Assembly (NCBI GenBank): GCA_029226975.1
Contig: JAQXZB010000019.1
Coordinates: 1 to 34,951 of the forward strand
Source: Clostridiales bacterium
GTDB taxonomy: Bacteria; Bacillota; Clostridia; UBA1381
Direction: 5' to 3'
DNA: 34,951 bases
Made by a program: the position numbers and the translations under genes. Below, one piece after another: positions 26,291-34,951 of this stretch (position 1 is the stretch's first letter; each line of letters opens with the position of its first letter). Under the pieces are notes generated by a model. The model was not told the DNA's origin. It saw only the letters and a program-made list of their open reading frames with translations, and made no database searches.

Positions 26291-29200
26291 TTAAAACTCG
26301 TCATCCGATTCGTCAATGTCAAAAGCGTCATCAAAGTCGCCTTCCTCGGCCGAATCATCAAACTCATCATCATAAACCATGCCGGCATCGTCCAAATCAT
26401 CATCGTCAAGACTTACATCGCCTTCTTCCATGGTTTCGATTATATCATCGGAAACATAACCCTCGTCATCGTCCTCGAAGGAAGCGTCAAGGTCAATTTC
26501 CTGCATATCCTTATCCAAAATCTTTATATCCAAAGCCAAGGACTGAAGCTCCTTGATAAGCACCTTAAAGGACTCGGGAATACCGGATTTGGGTATATTC
26601 TCGCCCTTTACGATTGCCTCGTAGGTTTTAACTCTGCCCACAATATCGTCGGACTTAACGGTAAGGATTTCCTGAAGCGTATAAGCCGCACCGTACGCCT
26701 CCAAAGCCCAAACCTCCATTTCACCGAAACGCTGTCCGCCAAACTGTGCCTTACCGCCCAGAGGCTGCTGTGTAACAAGGGAGTACGGACCTGTGGAACG
26801 TGCATGGATTTTATCGTCAACCAAGTGGTGAAGCTTCAGATAATACATGACTCCGACTGTAACATCGTTGTCGAACTTCTCACCGGTTCTTCCGTCATAG
26901 ACTGTGGACTTAAAGGTTTCGTTAAGTCCCGCTTCCTCAAATGCCTGCTGTATATCCGAGTCCTGCGCTCCGTCAAATACCGGGGTGGCGATCTTTATAA
27001 ACCTGTCGGGACGCTTATGCTCCATAGCAGAAAGCACCTGCTTTTTGAAGTTATCGTCCACGATGGTGTTTTCAAGCTCCTCCCTGGTCTTTAAGGACAG
27101 GCATCTGTAAGCATAGCCCAAGTGCATTTCAAGCACCTGACCTATATTCATACGGGACGGCACGCCCAAGGGGTTTAGAACAATCTGCAAGGGTGTTCCG
27201 TCCTCCAAAAACGGCATATCCTCCTGGGGCAGCACACGGGATACGACACCCTTGTTTCCATGACGTCCCGCCATCTTGTCGCCGACGCTTATTTTACGCT
27301 TTTGAGCGATGTAGCAGCGAACGGACTGATTAACTCCCGCCGGAAGCTCGTCGCCGTTTTCTCTTGTGAATTTCTTAACGTCTACTATAATTCCCGCTTC
27401 ACCATGGGGAACTCTTAGGGAGGTATCTCTTACCTCTCTTGCCTTTTCGCCGAATATTGCTCTTAAAAGTCTTTCCTCGGCGGTAAGCTCGGTTTCGCCC
27501 TTGGGCGTTACCTTACCCACAAGTATATCTCCGGGCTTAACCTCTGCACCTATGCGGATTATTCCGTCCGCGTCAAGGTCCTTTAAGGTATCCTCACCCA
27601 CATTGGGAACGTCCCTTGTTATTTCCTCCGGGCCAAGCTTTGTATCTCTTGCCTCGCACTCATACTCTTCCATATGGATGGAGGTAAACACATCGTTTTT
27701 AACAAGCTCCTCGCTTATTAAAACAGCGTCCTCGTAGTTATAACCCTCCCAGGTCATGAAGCCTATGAGGATATTTTTACCCAAAGCAAGCTCGCCGTTG
27801 TCCATTGCCGGACCGTCTGCGATTATATCGTTCTTCTCAACTCTTTCTCCCTGCTTAACGATAGGCTTTTGGTTAATGCAGGTGCTTTGGTTTGAGCGGG
27901 CGAATTTTATAAGCTTGTGAGTGTGTCTTGCTCCCGAATCGCCCTTTATGACAATCTCGTCCGAGCTGACCTTCTCGACAACGCCGCCCTCTTTGGTAAG
28001 TACAGCACTTCCGCTGTCCCGGCCGACCTTGTATTCGATACCCGTACCGACAATGGGCGAATCCGTTGTAAGCAGCGGCACAGCCTGACACTGCATATTA
28101 GAGCCCATGAGCGCACGGTTAGCGTCATCGTTTTCCAAAAACGGTATACAAGCCGTAACAACCGATACCAGCTGACGGGGCGAAACGTCCATGAAATCTA
28201 TTCTTTCCGGCGGTACTTCTACAATCTCATCCCTAAAACGCGCCGAAACTCTCTTATCCTTAAATCTTCCCTCTTCGTCCAAAGGCTCGTTTGCCTGGGC
28301 GATGGTATATTCATCCTCAACATCGGCGGTCATGTATACAATCTCGCCGGTAACCTTGCCGGTTTCCTTGTCAACGCGTCTGTAGGGCGCTTCCACAAAG
28401 CCGAACTCGTTAATTCTGGCAAATGTGGCAAGTGAGGTAATAAGTCCGATGTTAGGACCCTCAGGGGTCTCAACGGGACACATTCTTCCGTAATGTGAAT
28501 AGTGAATATCTCTAACCTCAAAGCCCGCTCTTTCTCTCGACAGACCGCCCGGACCCAAAGCCGAAATTCTTCTCTTGTGACGAAGCTCCGCCAAGGGGTT
28601 TGGCTGGTCCATGAACTGGGAAAGCTGTGATGAGCCGAAGAACTCATTTATTGCCGCCACAACCGGACGTATATTTATAAGCGAGGTGGGAGTTATTATT
28701 TCAAGCTCCTGGGTGGACATTCTCTCTCTTATGGTTCTTTCCATTCTGGAAAGACCTATCCTAAATTGGTTTTGCAAAAGCTCGCCCACGCATCTTAAAC
28801 GTCTGTTGCCCAAATGGTCAATATCGTCCACATCGCCTGTACCCATTGCCAGGTTTAAGCAGTAATTTACCGAAGCGAACATATCGTCCGTTGTGATATG
28901 CTTGGGGGAAAGCTCGTCCCGTCTGTATTCTATCGCTTCTTTTAACTCTTCCTCGGTTTCGTTCTCGGCGAGTATTTCCTCCAAAACGGTACGTCTTACG
29001 CGCACAAGAAGGCTGTCGGTAATGCCCAGCTTTTCGGTATCCACATAGTTTGAGAGATATACCAAATCGTTGGAGAATACCTTAACCTTTTGTCCGTCAA
29101 GGGTGAGGTATACGACATTTACGTCATTTTTCTCTATTTCCATTGCCTTTTCGGCGCTTATTGCGTCGCCCGCCTGAGCTAAAATTTCGCCCGTTAAGGG

Positions 29201-30085
29201 AGAAACAACCGGCTCGGCAAGGGTCTTGCCCTTTATTCTGTCGGCAATGGCAAGCTTCTTATTAAACTTATAACGTCCCACTCTTGCCAAATCGTATCTC
29301 TTGGGATCGAAGAACATATTGTAAAGCAATGACTGAGCATTTTCTACGTTTAAAGGCTCTCCGGGGCGAAGTCTTTTGTATATTTCCAAAAGACCCTCGT
29401 CCTTTGATGAGGTGGTGTCCTTTTCAAAGGTGGCAAGAATTCTCTTATCCTCTCCGAATTTTTCGAGAATTTCTCCGTTGGAGCTAAGACCCATTGCCCT
29501 TAAAAATACGGTAACGGGCAGCTTTCTTGTTCTGTCTATTCTTATGGAGAATACATCGTTTGAGTCGGTTTCATACTCCAGCCACGCACCTCTGTAGGGG
29601 ATAACGGTGGAAGCATAAAGGGGCTTTCCCGTCTTATCGCGCTGGAACTCGTAGTATATGCCGGGAGAACGGACGAGCTGGCTTACTATAACACGCTCCG
29701 CGCCGTTTATAATGAACGTTCCCTGCTCTGTCATAAGGGGGAATTCGCCCATAAAAATCTCCTGCTCCTTAATCTCACCGGTATCGGTGTTAATGAGTCT
29801 TACGTTTACTCGTAAAGGAGCGGCATACTTTGCATCTCTTTCCTTACATTCCGCAACGGAATACTTGGGATTATAGTCAAGCTTGTAGTCGTAAAATTCC
29901 AAAACAAGCTTGCCGGCATGGTCGGTGATGGGGGAAATATCATGGAATACTTCCTTTAAGCCCTCCTCCAAAAACCATTTGTAGGAATTTTTCTGAACCT
30001 CTATCAGGTTGGGCATTTCCAAAGCTTCTTTAATCTTTGAATAGCTCAGACGAGTATTCTTTCCTGCCTGTACTTCATGTAGCAT
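26291..30085 (-). CDS. rpoB: DNA-directed RNA polymerase subunit beta
   Basis: This is the second-largest RNA polymerase subunit, with 1264 residues. The rifampicin pocket reads [20 protein letters not shown] then [17 protein letters not shown]. The Asp, His and Ser positions associated with resistance are wild-type. The family sequences [33 protein letters not shown] and [22 protein letters not shown] are present. The last 65 or so residues form a strongly acidic tail ([22 protein letters not shown]) beyond the usual end. The ATG lies eight bases after AGGTGA. The gene has its own promoter and a leader of about 140 bases, and is not directly preceded by rplJ-rplL within the window, where a divergent DUF624 gene begins instead. 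Confidence 0.98.
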   Translation of the reverse strand: MLHEVQAGKNTRLSYSKIKEALEMPNLIEVQKNSYKWFLEEGLKEVFHDISPITDHAGKLVLEFYDYKLDYNPKYSVAECKERDAKYAAPLRVNVRLINTDTGEIKEQEIFMGEFPLMTEQGTFIINGAERVIVSQLVRSPGIYYEFQRDKTGKPLYASTVIPYRGAWLEYETDSNDVFSIRIDRTRKLPVTVFLRAMGLSSNGEILEKFGEDKRILATFEKDTTSSKDEGLLEIYKRLRPGEPLNVENAQSLLYNMFFDPKRYDLARVGRYKFNKKLAIADRIKGKTLAEPVVSPLTGEILAQAGDAISAEKAMEIEKNDVNVVYLTLDGQKVKVFSNDLVYLSNYVDTEKLGITDSLLVRVRRTVLEEILAENETEEELKEAIEYRRDELSPKHITTDDMFASVNYCLNLAMGTGDVDDIDHLGNRRLRCVGELLQNQFRIGLSRMERTIRERMSTQELEIITPTSLINIRPVVAAINEFFGSSQLSQFMDQPNPLAELRHKRRISALGPGGLSRERAGFEVRDIHYSHYGRMCPVETPEGPNIGLITSLATFARINEFGFVEAPYRRVDKETGKVTGEIVYMTADVEDEYTIAQANEPLDEEGRFKDKRVSARFRDEIVEVPPERIDFMDVSPRQLVSVVTACIPFLENDDANRALMGSNMQCQAVPLLTTDSPIVGTGIEYKVGRDSGSAVLTKEGGVVEKVSSDEIVIKGDSGARHTHKLIKFARSNQSTCINQKPIVKQGERVEKNDIIADGPAMDNGELALGKNILIGFMTWEGYNYEDAVLISEELVKNDVFTSIHMEEYECEARDTKLGPEEITRDVPNVGEDTLKDLDADGIIRIGAEVKPGDILVGKVTPKGETELTAEERLLRAIFGEKAREVRDTSLRVPHGEAGIIVDVKKFTRENGDELPAGVNQSVRCYIAQKRKISVGDKMAGRHGNKGVVSRVLPQEDMPFLEDGTPLQIVLNPLGVPSRMNIGQVLEMHLGYAYRCLSLKTREELENTIVDDNFKKQVLSAMEHKRPDRFIKIATPVFDGAQDSDIQQAFEEAGLNETFKSTVYDGRTGEKFDNDVTVGVMYYLKLHHLVDDKIHARSTGPYSLVTQQPLGGKAQFGGQRFGEMEVWALEAYGAAYTLQEILTVKSDDIVGRVKTYEAIVKGENIPKSGIPESFKVLIKELQSLALDIKILDKDMQEIDLDASFEDDDEGYVSDDIIETMEEGDVSLDDDDLDDAGMVYDDEFDDSAEEGDFDDAFDIDESDDEF

Positions 30086-30229
30086 TTATCAGATCACCTC
30101 ATCAGTTATATTTGATAATACATATAGTGGCATAAACATAGGAATACACTATATCTATGGCACCAAAAAACGGTATAGGAGCCGTTTCCCCTCCCGGCAA
30201 AAATCTTATTTTTGCCGATTACGGTACAG
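30086..30229 (-). promoter_or_regulatory. Structured rpoB leader with attenuator-like hairpins
   Basis: Read on the minus strand, three hairpins follow the promoter. CGGCAAAAAT/ATTTTTGCCG is a ten-base stem (30217-30208 with 30204-30195). AAACGG/CCGTTT has an eight-base loop and runs on to six T in total (30187-30182 with 30173-30168), so it is terminator-like. ATATAGTG/CACTATAT is at 30154-30147 with 30129-30122. GGAG (before AAACGG) could pair with the CTCC in the loop as an alternative. I recognise no known RNA family here. Confidence 0.5.
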
Positions 30230-30235
30230 TTTATT

Positions 30236-30264
30236 ATAATACCACAAATTCCATGAATTGTCAA
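30236..30264 (-). promoter_or_regulatory. Promoter of rpoB-rpoC
   Basis: TTGACA (30264-30259) and TATTAT (30241-30236) lie 17 bases apart on the minus strand. It diverges from the DUF624-mnmG promoter, the two -35 hexamers being about 33 bases apart. Confidence 0.8.
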
Positions 30265-30297
30265 GCCCAAAAATGAATTTTTTTTACTTTTTTCCTA

Positions 30298-30326
30298 TTG
30301 TAATAATTGCATTTTTATGTTATTAT
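30298..30326 (+). promoter_or_regulatory. Promoter of the DUF624-mnmG unit
   Basis: TTGTAA (30298-30303) and TATTAT (30321-30326) are 17 bases apart. The ribosome site AAGGAG follows about 16 bases downstream, giving a short leader. Confidence 0.6.
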
Positions 30327-30356
30327 ATAAACAATAAAACACAAGGAGATAGATTT

Positions 30357-31259
30357 ATGGGTATATTCAGCTTTAATTACGACAAGCCCGGCAAGGGCGT
30401 GGATAGGGACGCTCCCGAAAAGAAGGGCTTCTTCCTTTACTGGGAACTGATTTTTGACAGGATTACAAAGCATCTTTCGCTTAACCTGTTCTGGGCGCTT
30501 ACGAGCATTATATGGATAGCGGTTTTGTTTTTCATCGCGCCGGTAAGCCCGGATTGGATAAGCTCTGTTGCCAATTCATTGGCACAGCAGACAGGCTCCG
30601 ATTTGCAGTCGGTTGAAATATCGCTTTCCACAACCCTCAGGTTTCTGTTCATGTCCGAGGCTTTGCTTCTTTGGGGAAGCGGTGTTCCCTCGGCAATGTA
30701 CGCTTATGTGACGCGCTGCTTCGCGCGCCGCGATCCCGTTTGGATAATGAGCGACGGCTTCGATAAGATAAAGGAGAACTTCAAGCAGGGATTTATTCTT
30801 TCGATTGTAGATGCGCTGATAATTGTTCTCGCTTCAAATGCCTTAAATTTCTATTACAGCCTCTATATTCAGACTCACAGCACCCTGTGGCTGCTTATAT
30901 GCACGATAACCTTTATGGTAATGGTAATCTATACCTGGGCGCATTTTTACATATATCAGCTCATGGTTACCTTTGAGGGCTCGCTGTTTAATCACATTAA
31001 AAACTCGATACTTTTTGCGGTTGCCAATCTGCCGATGAATTTCCTGTGTACGGTTATAACCGTAGGAATTTCGGGCGGACTGTTCCTTGTTCTGAATCCG
31101 GTATTCGCGTTTTTTGTAGATATTATCATAGGTCCGATGTTCTTCAGATTTATGATTGAATTTACCGCGGCAAGAAAGATAAAGAACACCGTTTTAAAGG
31201 AAGAGCCAAAGCCCGCCGCAAAAATTACATATATAAATGACGGGGAAGAAAACGAATGA
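30357..31259 (+). CDS. DUF624 (YesL-like) integral membrane protein
   Basis: This 300-residue membrane protein has about five or six helices: LSLNLFWALTSIIWIAVLFF, the segment around FLFMSEALLLWG, ILSIVDALIIVLASNAL, LWLLICTITFMVMVIY, and a long C-terminal pair through NLPMNFLCTVITV and GLFLVLNPVFAFFVDIII. The YesL/DUF624 features are the FFLYWELIFDRITKHLSLNLFW start, GVPSAMYAYVTR, and IKENFKQGF between helices. The function of the family is unknown, though some members accompany sugar ABC transporters; none is adjacent here. An ATG at 30258 would extend it by 33 residues through the promoter. The ATG at 30357 has AAGGAG eight bases upstream. It overlaps mnmG by four bases and should be cotranscribed with it. 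Confidence 0.82.
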   Translation: MGIFSFNYDKPGKGVDRDAPEKKGFFLYWELIFDRITKHLSLNLFWALTSIIWIAVLFFIAPVSPDWISSVANSLAQQTGSDLQSVEISLSTTLRFLFMSEALLLWGSGVPSAMYAYVTRCFARRDPVWIMSDGFDKIKENFKQGFILSIVDALIIVLASNALNFYYSLYIQTHSTLWLLICTITFMVMVIYTWAHFYIYQLMVTFEGSLFNHIKNSILFAVANLPMNFLCTVITVGISGGLFLVLNPVFAFFVDIIIGPMFFRFMIEFTAARKIKNTVLKEEPKPAAKITYINDGEENE

Positions 31260-33118
31260 TATTGGGTAATTTTGACGTTGTTGTAATAGGCGGCGGACAC
31301 GCAGGCTGTGAAGCTGCTTTGGCCGCGGCAAGATTAGGACAGAGCTGTGCGCTTTTTTCCATAAGCCTTGACGCAATAGGCAACCTGCCCTGCAATCCAA
31401 GCATAGGCGGTACGGCAAAGGGTCATCTTGTGCGTGAGATTGACGCTTTGGGCGGAGAAATGGGCAAGGCGGCGGATGCGGCGTTTATTCAGTCGAAAAT
31501 GCTAAACCGGGGCAAAGGTCCGGCTGTTCATTCCTTAAGAGCGCAGATAGACCGCACCTCTTATCACACCGAAATGAAAAAGCGTCTGGAAAATCAGCCG
31601 GGGCTTGTGATAAAGCAGGGCGAAATAACGGATATTATAATCAAGGACGGCAAAGCCGCGGGGGTTGTAACCGATACGGGAGCCGAGTACACAGCGCGGG
31701 CAATAATCATTGCCACCGGCACATACCTTAAAGGAAAAATCCTCATAGGCTCCTATTCAAAGGAAAGCGGCCCGGACGGAATGTTTCCGGCAAACCGTCT
31801 TTCCGAGAGCCTTAAAAAAAGCGGAATAATTCTTCGCCGCTTCAAGACCGGAACACCGGCAAGGCTCCATGCGGATTCATTGGATTTTGATAAAATGGAA
31901 GCGGAGCCGGGCGATGAAAAGGTAGTCCCCTTTTCCTTTGAAACCCAAACCCCCGGCACTAACAAGGTTTTATGCCATCTTGTTTACACAAACGAGAAAA
32001 CTCATGAGATAATCAGAAAGAATTTAAACCGTTCGGCAATGTACGGCGGCATGGCAGAGGGAATAGGACCCAGGTATTGTCCGTCAATCGAGGACAAGGT
32101 AGTGCGGTTTCATGACAAGCCCCGCCATCAGCTTTTTATAGAGCCGATGGGGCTTGACACAAAGGAAATGTACGCCCAGGGCTTTTCCACAAGTTTGCCC
32201 GAGGACGTACAGCTTGAAATGTACAGAAGCGTCAAGGGCTTGGAGCGGGCGCAGATAATGCGCAGTGCCTATGCCATTGAATATGACTGCTGTGACCCGA
32301 CCCAGCTTTTCGCCACTCTTGAATTTAAAAGCATAAAGGGACTTTACGGAGCGGGACAATTTAACGGCACCTCCGGCTACGAGGAAGCGGCGGCGCAGGG
32401 CTTAATTGCGGGAATTAACGCGGCTTTGGAGCTTTCGGGCAGGGAGCAGCTTATTTTAAGGCGTTCGGACGGATATATAGGAACGCTGATAGACGACCTT
32501 GTCACAAAAGGCACCAACGAGCCCTACCGAATGATGACCTCAAGAAGCGAATACCGTCTGCTTTTAAGACAGGACAACGCAGACGAACGTCTGACGCCCA
32601 TAGGCTACAGAATAGGGCTTATAAGCGATGAGAGATACCAAAAATTCCAAGAAAAACAGCGGCTTATCGATGAGGAACTCAAACGTACGCAAAAAACCGT
32701 AATCCCGCCGTCAAAGGCAAACCCGATTTTGGAGGAATACGGCTCTTCGCCGGTGAAAACGGGAATAAGATTAAGCGACATGATAAAGCGAACGGAGCTT
32801 AATTATGAAAAAACAGCGCCCGCCGACCCGGACAGAACACCGCTTCCGGACGCGGTATGCGAGCAGGTGGAGATAAAGCTCAAATACGACGGATATATAA
32901 AAAGGCAGCTTGCCGATGTTGAAGCGGCAAGAAAGATGGAGGAGCGGCTTTTGCCGGAGGATATTGATTATTTATCGATACAGGGACTGCGGCTTGAAGC
33001 GAGGCAAAAGCTTGACAAAATCCGACCAAAGTCCTTAGGTCAAGCGTCAAGAATAAGCGGCGTTTCCCCCTCGGACATATCGGTGCTGATAATCCTCCTT
33101 GAAAGCGGACAGATGTAA
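31256..33118 (+). CDS. mnmG: tRNA uridine-5-carboxymethylaminomethyl(34) synthesis enzyme MnmG
   Basis: With MnmE it installs the carboxymethylaminomethyl group at U34 of tRNAs, using FAD and methylene-tetrahydrofolate. The 620 residues show the FAD loop VVVIGGGHAGCEAA (8-21), CNPSIGGTAKGHLVREIDALGG (46-67 region), GTYLKGKI, RFKTGTPARL, GPRYCPSIEDK with the catalytic Cys, and GQFNGTSGYEEAAAQGL. The C-terminal helical MnmE-binding domain ends with SGVSPSDISVLIILL. The start overlaps the DUF624 stop (ATGA), ensuring coupled translation. Usual neighbours mnmE and rsmG are absent: a hairpin follows directly. Confidence 0.97.
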   Translation: MILGNFDVVVIGGGHAGCEAALAAARLGQSCALFSISLDAIGNLPCNPSIGGTAKGHLVREIDALGGEMGKAADAAFIQSKMLNRGKGPAVHSLRAQIDRTSYHTEMKKRLENQPGLVIKQGEITDIIIKDGKAAGVVTDTGAEYTARAIIIATGTYLKGKILIGSYSKESGPDGMFPANRLSESLKKSGIILRRFKTGTPARLHADSLDFDKMEAEPGDEKVVPFSFETQTPGTNKVLCHLVYTNEKTHEIIRKNLNRSAMYGGMAEGIGPRYCPSIEDKVVRFHDKPRHQLFIEPMGLDTKEMYAQGFSTSLPEDVQLEMYRSVKGLERAQIMRSAYAIEYDCCDPTQLFATLEFKSIKGLYGAGQFNGTSGYEEAAAQGLIAGINAALELSGREQLILRRSDGYIGTLIDDLVTKGTNEPYRMMTSRSEYRLLLRQDNADERLTPIGYRIGLISDERYQKFQEKQRLIDEELKRTQKTVIPPSKANPILEEYGSSPVKTGIRLSDMIKRTELNYEKTAPADPDRTPLPDAVCEQVEIKLKYDGYIKRQLADVEAARKMEERLLPEDIDYLSIQGLRLEARQKLDKIRPKSLGQASRISGVSPSDISVLIILLESGQM

Positions 33119-33161
33119 GCAAAATTGCTCACCCAAAGCGAGAAATTTCCTACTTAGATAA

Positions 33162-33209
33162 AACCCCAAAGGCGCAGCAAAACACAAGCTTTGCTGCACC
33201 TTTGGGGTT
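33162..33209 (+). terminator. 20-base stem hairpin after mnmG, probable transcript end
   Basis: AACCCCAAAGGCGCAGCAAA (33162-33181) pairs with 33190-33209 with one mismatch, loop eight bases. The plus strand lacks a direct T-run, while the minus strand continues with TTTT. Its position 43 bases after mnmG favours a 3' end role. Confidence 0.6.
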
Positions 33210-33255
33210 ATCAGTAATTATGCCATTTTCAGTTTTTACATATAAATATGAAAAT

Positions 33256-33292
33256 GTCCGCCAAAGACCTTCTCATAAACACTTTAGCGGAC
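33256..33292. repeat. Inverted repeat GTCCGC/GCGGAC
   Basis: GTCCGCCAAAG (33256-33266) pairs with CTTTAGCGGAC (33282-33292) with one mismatch. The loop is 15 bases. No function is assigned. Confidence 0.45.
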
Positions 33293-33342
33293 TTCATAGT
33301 AGGGCTCATGTTGATTATAATAGATAAACTAATCAATTGAGC

Positions 33343-33364
33343 AGAGGGGTTTAAAAATCCCTCT
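33343..33364. repeat. Small hairpin AGAGGG/CCCTCT
   Basis: A perfect six-base stem has a ten-base AT-rich loop. It lies between two stronger inverted repeats. Confidence 0.35.
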
Positions 33365-33411
33365 AACTATCATTATATCCGTTTTTTTCGCCATTGTCAA
33401 TAGTTGTTATG

Positions 33412-33452
33412 AAAAAAAGACCTAATCTTCATATTTTGAAAATTAGGTCTTT
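33412..33452 (-). terminator. Intrinsic terminator of the nuclease gene
   Basis: On the minus strand AAAGACCTAAT (33452-33442) pairs perfectly with ATTAGGTCTTT (33426-33416), followed by more T to seven in all. It lies 55 bases after the stop codon. Confidence 0.8.
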
Positions 33453-33506
33453 AACTGACAGTTTTATTGAATTTGTTAAAATCTGCTTTACGCTTTATAC
33501 TTATAA

Positions 33507-34622
33507 TCAAATAAGTATACTTTTTAAATTCTCTATATCCTCGAATGTTCTAATATTATCTAAATCCACAATTTTTTCTAGTGATTTTGTTGAATGATAA
33601 TATTTGTAAATATAAGCTGTGTCTATGACATACATATAGCTTCGTACATAAGTATTCGTTCGATTTTTCTTAGTCAAATCAATACTTATTGAATTAACAT
33701 ATTGTTCCAACTGATCTGTAAGATTTCTCTCATTGTTCACATTCAACTTTACCTCAAGCATTAATACTTTATCATTATTTATAAATGCATTATCTACATA
33801 ATACATCACCTTACTATGTTTCGTATGACAAATACATTCTCTATACACTTTGCTTCCAAATAGATTCTTTAAAATGTAATCTACATAATAAGAACGAAAA
33901 TCCGCTTCTAATAAAAATCTTCGTCTATAATTTTGTGTTAAGGTTAAAAAATTTTTATCGTCAATCTTTGTTAATGAGTAGTCACCTATTTTACATTTAG
34001 TAAAATAGACAGGCAAATTATTATTCTTTGATAATATTATTTCTTTTAATTTTTCAAATTCATTAAATGGTATCATTGTAATACCACTTTGTCTTGAAAT
34101 TTTTAGGAATCCGTTAAATTCACTTATATCAATAGGATTTTTAAGTAATACAATATCTTCGATATTCGCCCATATTCTGTTGCCATAATGTAACTTGGTT
34201 TCTTCTTCAATTCCCTCATAATATGTGTTTGAAGAAATTCTACCAACTGCAAAGATTTTTCCTCCATACGTTTTATAAATTTCTCTTGCCTTTTTCAGCC
34301 ACGCAAAAAGTATTTTTTTATTATGTATATTATCATTATCTCTTATATTTCTTGTTTGAGTTTCTAATTTACTAATCCATTGTATTGCCGTTTTTGCATG
34401 AAAGAAAAGAACAATATCTCCTATTTTACTGGACTTCGGTACCGTCCAATCAAACAACTCATTTTTATCATATTCTAACACATCTTCAACATTAAAACAT
34501 TGATGATAGAAAATATAATATTCAAGTTCTTCTATGGTTTTAGGGAAACTAATATTATTAATATGTGCTTGAACATTTATTTCAATTTGTTCTGTTAATT
34601 CTTTAGTAATATCTTTTTTCAT
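33507..34622 (-). CDS. Putative PD-(D/E)XK nuclease with N-terminal PUA/EVE-like domain
   Basis: I do not know a named family. The protein has 371 residues, counted from the ATG at 34622 behind AGGACGG; an ATG at 34730 has no ribosome site. The first half (about 55-200) looks like a PUA/EVE-type reader: DWTVPKSSKIGDIVLFF, GGKIFAVGRISSN, IWANIEDIVLLKNPIDISEF and KISRQSGITMI. The second half has the PD-(D/E)XK layout: helix Glu239 (LLEADFRSYYVDYI), VDN with Asp277, then LMLEVKLN with Glu290 and Lys292, and DQLEQY giving a QxxxY-like motif. Modification readers fused to such nucleases are known in modification-dependent restriction. The gene is much more AT-rich than mnmG and stands alone with its own terminator beside tRNA-Asn. 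The nuclease fold is likely and the reader domain tentative. Confidence 0.6.
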   Translation of the reverse strand: MKKDITKELTEQIEINVQAHINNISFPKTIEELEYYIFYHQCFNVEDVLEYDKNELFDWTVPKSSKIGDIVLFFHAKTAIQWISKLETQTRNIRDNDNIHNKKILFAWLKKAREIYKTYGGKIFAVGRISSNTYYEGIEEETKLHYGNRIWANIEDIVLLKNPIDISEFNGFLKISRQSGITMIPFNEFEKLKEIILSKNNNLPVYFTKCKIGDYSLTKIDDKNFLTLTQNYRRRFLLEADFRSYYVDYILKNLFGSKVYRECICHTKHSKVMYYVDNAFINNDKVLMLEVKLNVNNERNLTDQLEQYVNSISIDLTKKNRTNTYVRSYMYVIDTAYIYKYYHSTKSLEKIVDLDNIRTFEDIENLKSILI

Positions 34623-34653
34623 ATACTTTTTCCGTCCTATATAATAAAAAGTA

Positions 34654-34684
34654 ATTATAACACTTTTTAAGTCTTTAATGACAA
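34654..34684 (-). promoter_or_regulatory. Candidate promoter of the nuclease gene
   Basis: TATAAT (34659-34654) on the minus strand is clear. The best -35 is TTGTCA (34684-34679) with a long 19-base spacer. It gives a leader of about 25 bases. Confidence 0.45.
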
Positions 34685-34807
34685 TTTTCGTGGCTTGACA
34701 CAATACAATGACTTTGCATGAACCGAACATTGAACTGCCGTTTTTCGATTAACACTCATATGCAGGCATATGTATATATGAACAAGCCTTATTTAGTTTT
34801 TTTCTGA

Positions 34808-34846
34808 ATAAAAAAAGCTGATAAACCGCGTAGGTATCAGCTTTCT
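34808..34846 (-). terminator. Terminator after tRNA-Asn
   Basis: On the minus strand AAAGCTGATA (34844-34835) pairs with TATCAGCTTT (34823-34814), followed by four further T. It starts three bases after the tRNA CCA end. Confidence 0.88.
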
Positions 34847-34922
34847 TGGCTCTTCCAACTGGGCTCGAACCAGTGACCCTCTGATTAACAGTCAGATGCT
34901 CTGCCAACTGAGCTATGGAAGA
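34847..34922 (-). tRNA. tRNA-Asn, anticodon GTT, with encoded CCA
   Basis: The minus strand reads TCTTCCA for the 5' acceptor strand, TAGCTCAGTTGGCAGAGCA for the D arm region, and CTGACTGTTAATCAG for the anticodon arm with GTT. GGTTCGAGCC follows in the T arm and TGGAAGA closes the acceptor stem. Discriminator G73 fits asparagine, and CCA is encoded directly after it. Only 29 bases upstream are in the window, so its promoter or a preceding tRNA is not visible. Confidence 0.97.
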
Positions 34923-34951
34923 ATATGGAAATTATTCAGTTTATTACCAAT

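Larger units (their letters stand above)
33119..33506. other. Gene-free AT-rich stretch with several hairpins
   Basis: I see no coding sequence here. It holds four inverted repeats annotated separately (33162, 33256, 33343 and 33412). The mix of stems without a shared direction suggests worn repeat elements between mnmG and the nuclease gene. Confidence 0.5.

Noticed and set aside
30258-30356. 33-residue N-terminal extension of the DUF624 protein as an extra membrane helix
   Set aside because: It would be translated from the promoter region itself; the downstream ATG has a good ribosome site.
34847-34922. tRNA-Asn as an integration site for the nuclease region
   Set aside because: I could not find a direct repeat of the tRNA 3' end between 33119 and 34800, and no integrase is present.

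Overview
The window looks like a chromosomal segment of a low-to-mid GC Firmicute of the class Clostridia, probably from a gut lineage. The grounds are strong AGGAGG-type ribosome sites, TTGACA/TATAAT promoters with 17-base spacers, Firmicute-style rpoB-rpoC, mnmG, asd-dapA-dapB under a lysine riboswitch, a YheH/YheI-type exporter pair and a YkpA/YbiT-type ABC-F protein. I cannot name a genus. Nearly everything lies on the minus strand. Only a DUF624 membrane gene and mnmG are on the plus strand.

Left end (1-4030): an AT-rich accessory stretch. It holds the 5'-truncated start of an IdeS/Mac-family cysteine protease that runs off the window. Next to it are a complete GH2 beta-galactosidase and a decayed REP-type (Y1/HUH) transposase element with 25-base terminal inverted repeats. 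Middle left (4034-7330): rlmD behind an ABC-F ATPase gene whose leader carries a 126-base MITE-like insertion between 13-base direct repeats, then a block of palindromes. 7328-10390: the lysine/diaminopimelate operon asd-dapA-dapB with a promoter, lysine riboswitch and terminator.

10399-20464: one long minus-strand run of lrp, an aminotransferase, pyrG, a heterodimeric ABC exporter, a GAP1-N2-like protein and a single-pass membrane protein of unknown function. 20640-22420: a type IV toxin-antitoxin pair (AbiEi/AbiEii) with its own consensus promoter and tandem operator-like repeats, lying between the rpoC terminator and lrp. 22421-30264: rpoB-rpoC with a dedicated promoter and a structured leader, divergent from the DUF624-mnmG unit (30298-33118). 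Right end (33119-34951): an AT-rich gene for a putative PUA/EVE-like plus PD-(D/E)XK nuclease, then tRNA-Asn(GTT) with encoded CCA.

The core genes serve transcription (rpoBC), tRNA and rRNA modification (mnmG, rlmD), CTP synthesis and lysine/peptidoglycan precursor supply. Accessory and defence-like genes (IdeS fragment, lacZ, REP element, AbiE, nuclease, the GAP1-like pair) sit between core operons. The least described candidates are the GAP1-like/membrane-protein pair, the solitary nuclease, the mobile insertion in the ABC-F leader and the structured rpoB leader.
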